Position numbers and translations under genes: made by a program
Assembly: GCF_910592395.1 (NCBI RefSeq)
Contig: NC_088314.1
Span: 11,842,001 to 11,906,000, forward strand
Direction: 5' to 3'
DNA: 64,000 bases
Source of the DNA: Lineus longissimus
Lineage: Eukaryota > Nemertea > Pilidiophora > Heteronemertea > Lineidae
Notes under the pieces: generated by a model
Databases searched by the model: none
Told to the model about the DNA's origin: nothing
What the model saw: only the letters and a program-made list of their open reading frames with translations
In this document: positions 54,141 to 64,000 of the stretch, one piece after another
Position numbering within the stretch: the stretch's first letter is position 1
How the letters are laid out: each line of letters begins with the position of its first letter

Positions 54141-55179
54141 ATGAAATGGCCAGGGCCATTGTGCTCACCTCATGTGGAGGAAAGATGGATAAAGAGCATG
54201 GTCTTGTGACATGTAGTGTTAGGTTTGATGTAGGTCCAAGCAATTACAATTTCCCCAAAATGGCCAATTTACAGTACATTCGACCTCTGTGACCTTGAAA
54301 AGTAGGTCAAATCAAAGAAGACCCGGGTGACACATTGAATGGTTGTTAGAATTAGATGTACCTATGATATAAAATTGGTGCCAATCGGGCAAGTCATTAC
54401 TAGGAATAATGGCATTTTGAAGAATTTAGGATTTGGCCCCCTCCCTGGAGGCCAAACGGCAAATCAGATCGCACCAAACTTCGGTACCTGAGATCACCTG
54501 ACCAAGGGGTACATGTGTACTTAATTTGTGATCAATAGTCATTGAAGTTAAGAAACGTGCCATAGTTACGGCCCGACGGCGAATTTACGCCATTTGACCT
54601 CTGTGACCTTGACAAGAAGGTCAAATTAAAAACCTGTGTGACATATACTGTATGGTGGTTAGATGTACCCATGATATCAAATTGGTGGCAATCGGGCAAG
54701 AAGTTAAGGAATAATCACATTTTTAAGGTTTTTGGATTTTGCCCCCTGGTGGTCAAGTGGTGAATCATATTGGACCAAACTTCGGTCCCTGAGATCACCT
54801 GACTAAGGGGTAAATGTGTACCAAATTTGGTATCAATAGTCATTGCAGTTTAGAAACGTGCCATCGTTACATCCTAACGGCCAATTTACACCATTTGACC
54901 TCTGTGACCTTGAAAAGGAGGTCAAATCAAAAACCCGGAGGATATATGATGCACCTTTGCTAGAAGTACCTACCATATTTTTTTCAAAATTTCCCGACTA
55001 CTATTAAGGGAGATATTGCATATTTTCACTTTTAACGTTTGGCCCCCTGGTGGCCAAACCATGAAACGAATCGGACCGAAACTTGGTCTCCCAGGTGTCA
55101 TTACATAAGGGTACATGTGTACCAAGTTTCAACTCAATAGCTCTAACAGTTACGAAACGTGCCCTGCTAACGGACGACG

Positions 55180-55268
<89 letters not shown>

Positions 55269-57395
55269 ACGACGGACGCCACGGTATGGGATAAGCTCAC
55301 CTCTGCTAAGAGGTGAGCTAATAAAATGAAACGGCCAGGGGCCATTGTGCTCATCGTATAGATATTTGGTGCTTTGGAATTCATCCAGGTTAAGAAACAT
55401 TGTACATGTATAGTATATAGGTCAAACCAAAGTCGGTATGACACGTGATGTATCGTTGCTTGGAGTAAGTACCATAAGAATATCATCAAAAACAAGTCCC
55501 TAATAAACGAGATATTGCACTTTTTACCTATTTTAGTTTTCGCCTCCTGGTGGCCAAGTTGAGTACCAGATCAGATCGAAATTCGCTGTCCGAGGGAGTC
55601 ATGTGTACCAAATTTCAAGTTCATAGCTTTAGTGGTTAAGAAACGTGCCATAGTTACAATCAAACGACCGATTTATGCCATTTGACCTCTGTGACCTTGA
55701 AAAGCAGGTCAAATCAAAAACTCATATGATATGTGATGTATCCTTGCTAGGAGAACCTACCATAAAAATAATATTGAAAAAGAATCACTAATCAGGGTCA
55801 GAGGTCAGCTGACCTAGGGGGTCCTTTGTACAAAGTCTCAAGTTCATACATAGCCTTAGGGGTTAACAAACGTTCCACAGTTACGCTCAAATGGCCAATT
55901 TACGCCATTTGACCTCTGTGACCTTGACAAGTACGTCAAATCAAAAACCCGTATCATATGTGATGTATCCTTGCTAGGAGTATCTGCTATAAAAATTTTA
56001 CCAAAAGCGAATCAGTAATAAGCGAGATATGGCACTATTCAAATTTTTGGTTTTGGCCTCCTGGTGGCCAAGTTAAGAATGAGACCGGACCGAAAATCAG
56101 TTTCACAGGTCATCTGACCTAGGGGGGTCATGTGTACCAAGTTTAAAGTTTATAGCTATAGTGGTTAAGAAACTTGCCAAATTTACACAAAAACTGCCAA
56201 TTCACACCATTTGACCTCTGTGTCCTTGAAAAGTACGCCACATCGATCTGATTTTTTGTCAACATGTAGAACTACGTAACAGGTGTCTACATACCAAATT
56301 TAAAGACTATAGGACGAATAAAGACACTATTAGTGAAGTTTTAGAGTTTGACCTCTGTGACCATGACAAGTAGGTCAAATCAAAAACCCGTATGATATGT
56401 GATGTATCCTTACTAGGGGTACCCACCATAAAATGTTTAGCAAATCAGTAATAAACGAGTTATTGCATTTTTTAAGTTTTTGGTTTTATCCCCCTGGTGG
56501 CCAGGCGAAGAATCAGACCGGACCGAAATTGGCTGTCAGAGGTCATGTGACCTAGGTTACAATGTGTACAAAGTTTCAAGTTCACAGCACAAGCAGTTAA
56601 GAAACGTGCCACACATGATACGGACGACGACGGACACAGGGCTATCGTATAGACTCCCCTTACGGTGAGCCAAAGATAGTAGATATCCATGTAATTGGCA
56701 TAACGAATATTCAATGTGAATCGTGAGTCGCATCTGCGTTCATTCAAACTGGCAACCTGGATGTTCCCGCTTCTAACAACCACCTATAATGATCAGCCAG
56801 ACTTGTTGGCCAAAACTTGGAAGTATCGGGAGGTAAACTTATCCACCCCCTTTCTTAATAATATCTTCAAATGGGTGATTTTGGCCGATTGTCCGCAATT
56901 TTTACTACCTGATATTGTTGCCAACTACAAATGATATGATATCTTACGTGACACTGCGGTATTGTATAGACTCCGCTGCGGTGAGCCAAAAATGAAATAA
57001 CAATGAAAACCTTTAGGCATCTGTCAATAAAAACATGGAACTCGTCTACTCGCCCGGATCAGTTGCAATAAAGCAACTTAAATTTAGAAACATTTTACAG
57101 GTGGGTGCAAGCCACCGTGAAATTCACACCTTATATAATGAACCTTTTGGTGGTGCCAGCAAACTGAATTTTGGGCACTTCATTTTCCAAATGCAGCCAT
57201 GGGCTAATATCTATAAAGACTTGTAAAAGCTTTTACTACAGTTTTTCTACAGAGATGGCTAGTGTAAATGTGCATGAATTTTCAAGTAAAAGCATTTACT
57301 AGTATTTTATAAATATCAGCCATTGTATACAATTCATACCAATTACTTAAAATTAAATGCTAATCTTGGACTAATGCTAATGTTCTTTGTCAATA
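54141..57395 (+). repeat. tandem unit 1 of a segmental repeat of about 3.2 kb
   Basis: It contains an F1 copy of subtype A (54141-55322, ending in an 11-bp hairpin AGCTCACCTCT...AGAGGTGAGCT), a subtype B copy (55326-56670) and a non-F1 segment (56671-57395). The B and third segments recur at an offset of 3204 bp with only rare differences. Confidence 0.9.
55181..55267. repeat. (ACG)n microsatellite, about 29 units
   Basis: An uninterrupted ACG run lies inside the GGACGACGGAC tail of the F1-A copy. The sister copy near 58436-58490 is shorter and interrupted (GGCGACGTTG). Long Arg- or Ser-rich frames here are artefacts. Confidence 0.95.
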
Positions 57396-60300
57396 ATGAA
57401 ATGGCCAGGGCCATTGTGCTCACCTCATGTGGAGGAAAGATGGATAAAGAGCATGGTATTGTGTCATGTAGTGTTAGGTTTGATGTAGGTCCAAGCAATT
57501 ACAATTTCCCCAAAATGGCCAATTTACAGTACATTCGACCTCTGTGACCTTGAAAAGTAGGTCAAATCAAAGAAGACCCGGGTGACACATTGAATGGTTG
57601 TTAGAATTAGATGTACCTATGATATAAAATTGGTGCCAATCGGGCAAGTCATTACTAGGAATAATGGCATTTTGAAGAATTTAGGATTTGGCCCCCTCCC
57701 TGGAGGCCAAACGGCAAATCAGATCACACCAAACTTCGGTACCTGAGATCACCTGACCAAGGGGTACATGTGTACTTAATTTGTGATCAATAGTCATTGC
57801 AGTTAAGAAACGTGCCATAGTTACGGCCTGACGGTGAATTTACGCCATTTGACCTCTGTGACCTTGACAAGAAGGTCAAATTAAAAACCTGTGTGACATA
57901 TACTGTATGGTGGTTAGATCTACCCATGATATTAAATTGGTGGCAATCGGGCAAGAAGTTAAGGAATAATCACATTTTTAAGGTTTTTGGATTTTGCCCC
58001 CTGGTGGTCAAGTGGTGAATCATATTGGACCAAACTTCGGTCCCTGAGATCATCTGACTAAGGGGTAAATGTGTACCAAATTTGGTATCAATAGTCATTG
58101 CAGTTTAGAAACGTGCTATCGTTACATCCTAATGGCCAATTTACACCATTTGACCTCTGTGACCTTGAAAAGGAAGTCAAATCAAAAACCCGGAGGATAT
58201 ATGATGCACCTTTGCTAGAAGTACCTACCATATTTTTTTTCAAAATTTCCCGACTACTATTAAGGGAGATATTGCATATTTTCACTTTTAACGTTTGGCC
58301 CTCTGGTGGCCAAACCATGAAACGAATCGGACCGAAACTTGGTCTCCAAGGTGTCATTACATAAGGGTACATGTGTACCAAGTTTCAACTCAATAGCTCT
58401 AACAGTTACGAAACGTGCCCTGCTAACGGACGACGGACGACGACGACGACGACGACGGCGACGTTGACGACGACGACGACGACGGACGACGGACGACGGA
58501 CGCCACGGTATGGGATAAGCTCACCTCTGCTAAGAGGTGAGCTAAAAACTTGATATTATCCAATTCTCTTGGGTCCAAAACACTGACCAATTGCAGGTTG
58601 TATGCAAGAATTAGAAATGAAATGGCCAGGGCCATTGTGCTCACCTCATGTGGAGGAAAGATGGATAAAGAGCATGGTATTGTGTATCATCAAAAACAAG
58701 TCCCTAATAAACGACATATTGCACTTTTTACCTATTTTAGTTTTCGCCTCCTGGTGGCCAAGTTGAGTACCAGATCAGATCGAAATTCGCTGTCCGAGGG
58801 AGTCATGTGTACCAAATTTCAAGTTCATAGCTTTAGTGGTTAAGAAACGTGCCATAGTTACAATCAAACGACCGATTTATGCCATTTGACCTCTGTGACC
58901 TTGAAAAGCAGGTCAAATCAAAAACTCATATGATATGTGATGTATCCTTGCTAGGAGAACCTACCATAAAAATAATATTGAAAAAGAATCACTAATCAGG
59001 GTCAGAGGTCAGCTGACCTAGGGGGTCCTTTGTACAAAGTCTCAAGTTCATACATAGCCTTAGGGGTTAACAAACGTTCCACAGTTACGCTCAAATGGCC
59101 AATTTACGCCATTTGACCTCTGTGACCTTGACAAGTACGTCAAATCAAAAACCCGTATCATATGTGATGTATCCTTGCTAGGAGTATCTGCTATAAAAAT
59201 TTTACCAAAAGCGAATCAGTAATAAGCGAGATATGGCACTATTCAAATTTTTGGTTTTGGCCTCCTGGTGGCCAAGTTAAGAATGAGACCGGACCGAAAA
59301 TCAGTTTCACAGGTCATCTGACCTAGGGGGGTCATGTGTACCAAGTTTAAAGTTTATAGCTATAGTGGTTAAGAAACTTGCCAAATTTACACAAAAACTG
59401 CCAATTCACACCATTTGACCTCTGTGTCCTTGAAAAGTACGCCACATCGATCTGATTTTTTGTCAACATGTAGAACTACGTAACAGGCGTCTACATACCA
59501 AATTTAAAGACTATAGGACGAATAAAGACACTATTAGTGAAGTTTTAGAGTTTGACCTCTGTGACCATGACAAGTAGGTCAAATCAAAAACCCGTATGAT
59601 ATGTGATGTATCCTTACTAGGGGTACCCACCATAAAATGTTTAGCAAATCAGTAATAAACGAGTTATTGCATTTTTTAAGTTTTTGGTTTTATCCCCCTG
59701 GTGGCCAGGCGAAGAATCAGACCGGACCGAAATTGGCTGTCAGAGGTCATGTGACCTAGGTTACAATGTGTACAAAGTTTCAAGTTCACAGCACAAGCAG
59801 TTAAGAAACGTGCCACACATGATACGGACGATGACGGACACAGGGCTATCGTATAGACTCCCCTTACGGTGAGCCAAAGATAGTAGATATCCATGTAATT
59901 GGCATAACGAATATTCAATGTGAATCGTGAGTCGCATCTGCGTTCATTCAAACTGGCAACCTGGATGTTCCCGCTTCTAACAACCACCTATAATGATCAG
60001 CCAGACTTGTTGGCCAAAACTTGGAAGTATCGGGAGGTAAACTTATCCACCCCCTTTCTTAATAATATCTTCAAATGGGTGATTTTGGCCGATTGTCCGC
60101 AATTTTTACTACCTGATATTGTTGCCAACTACAAATGATATGATATCTTACGTGACACTGCGGTATTGTATAGACTCCGCTGCGGTGAGCCAAAAATGAA
60201 ATAACAATGAAAACCTTTAGGCATCTGTCAATAAAAACATGGAACTCGTCTACTCGCCCGGATCAGTTGCAATAAAGCAACTTAAATTTAGAAACATTTT

Positions 60301-60465
60301 ACAGGTGGGTGCAAGCCACCGTGAAATTCACACCTTATATAATGAACCTTTTGGTGGTGCCAGCAAACTGAATTTTGGGCACTTCATTTTCCAAATGCAG
60401 CCATGGGCTAATATCTATAAAGACTTGTAAAAGCTTTTACTACAGTTTTTCTACAGAGATGGCTA
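57396..60465 (+). repeat. tandem unit 2, with a chimeric F1 copy
   Basis: F1-A lies at 57396-58545, then a spacer of about 70 bp. A second F1-A 5' end at 58616-58685 is joined directly to the interior of F1-B (from ATCATCAAAAACAAGTCCC at 58685). It then matches unit 1 to GATGGCTA at 60458-60465, where the 2401-bp element inserted. Confidence 0.9.
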
Positions 60466-62866
60466 CCCCTGCGAAATGAATTTTACCTCAGGTGGATTTT
60501 GTTGGAAATAGCTGGAATTTCCAGCTCTTGGCTGGAATAAGCTGACACTTTGAATTTAGAGAGTTTCATCGAAAAGTTATAGCTGGCAAAAGCTAACAAA
60601 AACTGGAACTTTATCCATGGGGTGGAAATTCTTGGCATTTTCTGGAACTTTACTTTTCGTAAAAGTTCCAGCGCTGGAAATCTCTGTCACTTTACTATGA
60701 GATTGTCAGAGCTGGAATTAGCTGGAAATTTCAAATTCGATGTTTCTGACAATTGTTGGAAAAAGCTGGCATTTGCTGGCATTATGCAAATTGCTATTAT
60801 GTTATGCAATTCTATCATGTGGTCTTATCACCTGACCAATCCCATGATGCATTACACCTCAGACAGGAACTGAGTAGGTTTGAATTTTCAAGTCAAACAA
60901 AGAAATCATGCGGGAGCTCTTCTTATTTCTTGATTTTTACCCCGAATTCGATATCAAGATATCCAAAGTTTACACAAATTGAATTGGAACACATAAGGAT
61001 TCAAATGAATGCCAAAAGGGTAATCTGGACAGGCCTTGAGGTTGTTTTTTTAGCATATGAAGAAGCCTGAATCAGTGCATTTGCTGTAAGCCTGTATTAT
61101 TGTATGCATGATCGTGGACCCGGACGGTATCATAACTGTAAGATTTTGCATGGGAGATGTCCACAGCTCATGACTCATGTAAGTGATGGAGTCAATCAAC
61201 AGTCGGCTTGCTCCATCGTTCTTTTCAAGGTCGTGCAGTGATGTTATTTGGACATCCATTTTGGACGTCAGTCCCCGTCTTTAACCCTGCCCTCCAAACA
61301 TCAAAGTGACAGAGTGTGCTATGTGTGGTTAACATCATGTTGATGTCACGGTATCCAGTTAAAACGGCACCTCTTTTTTATTTGGCTCACCTTGTGAGCC
61401 TATGCGATGATGTGGCGTCCATCGTCGGTGGCGGCGGTATGTTAGCGTGGCACGTTTCGTAAAGTCTGGACTTAAAATTGGTACACATATGTTCCATTTG
61501 GGCCCTGGGGCAATTCACACCAATCTGGTCAATCCATGATCCTCAAACTTACGAGCCTAATATTACAATGTGAATACTTTGCACTATCTATATTATTAAA
61601 CGAGAGGCAAAATTTTCCTGTCAGTGATTGTCAATGACGTCATCGTATCAACTGATCACAATTAGCTAAGATGTAAATGACGTGCTGTCTCCAGGATGGG
61701 CATTGAGCCCTGACGACGCCAGTCGGCATTGATGAGCACTCCAACCCAGGTCATGTGGCAACTTAAACCATCTGCAATGGGGAAGTGTCCGCCTGGCATA
61801 GGTGTCTGCAAGGAGCCTCTGAGTGAAGCAATAATCTTACGTTTTATATGATGGGCCTCTTATGCTCGTGTAAGTCCATTCAACACACACCAAGAATGAT
61901 ATTTACATTATAACAGTGTGACAAGATTGTGTCAGAAAACTAAGGGACTAGGTCAGTGGCATATGCTCAAAACTTGATAATGCCACAGCAATCATGTTTG
62001 CAAGTGACATAAATCACTTGTTTGCATAGATAATTTCAGGTGCCCGCAACAAGAACTGGTCATCCTAGCAACCTCTGTTGGAAGCAAAATCAACCTGCAA
62101 CCTTTAATCATATTTCTGTGTGACCGAAATTGCTTGTTTGCAGTTATAATTGCAGATGCCATCAAAATTGAATTAGAATTGGAATCGCACGGCCAGGGAT
62201 CAAGCAAAATCAACATGCAATCATGTTTGCATGTGAAAAATTGCCTGTCTGTGGTGATAATCGCAGGTGCCTGTGACAAGATTGCAATCAGCAAAGTCAA
62301 AACCAAGCGATTATCGGTTTTACTCCACGACAAGAGATCATCTTGTTGCATATCACAACGATTCTAATCATAGTCACTGTTGAGTGACAAAAAACGCCTG
62401 TTAATTAGTGTGCAGCGCTCTGATCGATTCAAACGTAGAGCAGGTCACATACTCAATACTAAATTTCCTGCTAATGTCAACTAATGCCAGCTATTTCCAA
62501 TAAATGACAGCCCTGACATTCCTCGTTGCATGCTGAATTTGTAATTTCCAGCTAATGTCAACTAATGCCAGCTATTTCCAATAAATGACAGCCCTGACAT
62601 TGGTAATCAGCTGGAAGGCCTGGGTCAAGATTTTTCCACCTAATTCCAGCTCTGGAAATTAGGTTCCAGCTAATGCCAGGTTATGCCAGCTTTTTCCAGA
62701 GCTGGCATTTTCTGGCACTGCCATTTACCAAAATACCGCCAAACTCCAGCCCTGACATTTTCTGGAATTTCCAGCTAATTCCAGCCTCCTGGCAAGGAAA
62801 AATAGTTTGGAATTAGGTGGAAATTGCCGGCTTTTGCCGACAATTTCCAGTCGAATTTCGCAGGGG
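60466..62866. mobile_element. 2401-bp TA-flanked element with CCCCTGCGAAAT ends
   Basis: Ends CCCCTGCGAAAT and ATTTCGCAGGGG; TA at 60464-60465 and 62867-62868. The uninterrupted sister sequence at 57253-57265 has a single TA, so insertion and duplication are proven by the empty site. Subterminal regions are dense in GCTGGAA (left) and TTCCAGC (right). The interior has 115-bp imperfect repeats (about 61990-62290), a 52-bp direct repeat (62470 and 62549) and a reversed F1 3' end (61375-61560). No transposase ORF; non-autonomous. TA duplication suggests a Tc1/mariner-type partner, but this is not certain. Confidence 0.93.
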
Positions 62867-62868
62867 TA

Positions 62869-64000
62869 GTGTAAATGTGCATGAATTTTCAAGTAAAAGC
62901 ATTTACTAGTATTTTATAAATATCAGCCATTGTATACAATTCATACCAATTACTTAAAATTAAATGCTAATCTTGGACTAATGCTAATGTTCTTTGTCAA
63001 TAATGAAATGGCCAGGGCCATTGTGCTCACCTCATGTGGAGGAAAGATGGATAAAGAGCATGGTATTGTGTCATGTAGTGTTAGGTTTGATGTAGGTCCA
63101 AGCAATTACAATTTCCCCAAAATGGCCAATTTACAGTACATTCGACCTCTGTGACCTTGAAAAGTAGGTCAAATCAAAGAAGACCCGGGTGACACATTGA
63201 ATGGTTGTTAGAATTAGATGTACCTATGATATAAAATTGGTGCCAATCGGGCAAGTCATTACTAGGAATAATGGCATTTTGAAGAATTTAGGATTTGGCC
63301 CCCTCCCTGGAGGCCAAACGGCAAATCAGATCACACCAAACTTCGGTACCTGAGATCACCTGACCAAGGGGTACATGTGTACTTAATTTGTGATCAATAG
63401 TCATTGCAGTTAAGAAACGTGCCATAGTTACGGCCTGACGGCGAATTTACGCCATTTGACCTCTGTGACCTTGACAAGAAGGTCAAATTAAAAACCTGTG
63501 TGACATATTCTGTATGGTGGTTAGATCTACCCATGATATCAAATTGGTGGCAATCGGGCAAGAAGTTAAGGAATAATCACATTTTTAAGGTTTTTGGATT
63601 TTGCCCCCTGGTGGTCAAGTGGTGAATCATATTGGACCAAACTTCGGTCCCTGAGATCATCTGACTAAGGGGTAAATGTGTACCAAATTTGGTATCAATA
63701 GTCATTGCAGTTTAGAAACGTGCTATCGTTACATCCTAATGGCCAATTTACACCATTTGACCTCTGTGACCTTGAAAAGGAAGTCAAATCAAAAACCCGG
63801 AGGATATATGATGCACCTTTGCTAGAAGTACCTACCATATTTTTTTTCAAAATTTCCCGACTACTATTAAGGGAGATATTGCATATTTTCACTTTTAACG
63901 TTTGGCCCCCTGGTGGCCAAACCATGAAACGAATCGGACCGAAACTTGGTCTCCAAGGTGTCATTACATAAGGGTACATGTGTACCAAGTTTCAACTCAA
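62869..64000 (+). repeat. tandem unit 2 remainder and unit 3 (F1-A), running off the window
   Basis: It continues the interrupted unit (GTGTAAATGTGCATG at 62869), then begins a third F1-A copy at about 63003, at a constant offset of 5607 from the previous copy. Receptor-site clusters lie near 63144, 63457 and 63760. Cut by the window end. Confidence 0.9.

Noticed and set aside
55004-55495. Long Arg-rich and Ser-rich open frames on both strands
   Set aside because: They are translations of the (ACG)n microsatellite inside an F1 repeat, not genes.

Overview
The window is animal genomic DNA, most likely from a marine invertebrate. The evidence is a spliced C2H2 zinc-finger gene on a background of intron-like, AT-rich sequence packed with transposable elements: BEL/Pao and Ty3/gypsy LTR retrotransposons, a LINE tail, and piggyBac-like and THAP-bearing TTAA elements. 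It also holds short families that end in a hairpin plus GTGAGCTAAAAA, a style I associate with molluscs and other lophotrochozoans. The species cannot be fixed from the sequence alone. No rRNA, tRNA or CRISPR array was seen.

Layout. 1-4606: intergenic DNA with a broken DDE-integrase-like pseudogene (about 1381-1843) and small hairpin and direct repeats. 4607-13545: a complete 8.9-kb Ty3/gypsy element on the minus strand, with 1112-bp LTRs, a CATG target duplication, a tRNA-Ser-type primer site, gag, a U_UUA_AAC frameshift site, protease, and RT/RNase H/integrase. 13627-14163: a MITE. 15792-23434: a complete BEL/Pao element on the plus strand with 492-bp LTRs and a GGCCA target duplication; its gag-protease part is broken and its RT/RNase H/integrase part is open. 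24105-24713: a piggyBac-like MITE. 27052-27410: a Ty3 integrase remnant. 27740-29828 and 34888-36791: two copies of a 2-kb non-coding repeat (family F2). 36892-37053: a LINE ORF tail. 43558-44946: a TTAA-flanked element carrying a THAP domain and, on the other strand, an acidic plus cysteine-motif ORF. 45268-48641: the last coding exon of a C2H2 zinc-finger gene (minus strand), whose upstream intron is filled with repeats.

From about 30 kb to the end, the dominant component is a repeat family (F1 here) built from roughly 300-bp units. Each unit carries clustered nuclear-receptor half-sites (TGACCT/AGGTCA). Several other elements have inserted into F1 copies, leaving clear target duplications: 30525-33053, 48855-49792, 49967-50394 and 60466-62866. 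From 54.1 kb to the end a unit of about 3.2 kb is tandemly repeated at near identity. The third unit carries a 2401-bp TA-flanked element whose ends are defined by the empty site in the neighbouring unit.

How the parts relate. Only the zinc-finger exon looks like a host gene. The rest is a nested record of transposition. Observations worth follow-up are the coronavirus-type slippery heptamer and the in-frame stops of the young Ty3 element, the conserved but covarying 3' hairpins of F1 and F2, an excess of the palindrome TGACGTCA across unrelated elements, and a templated inversion that destroyed the integrase-like ORF near 1.4 kb.
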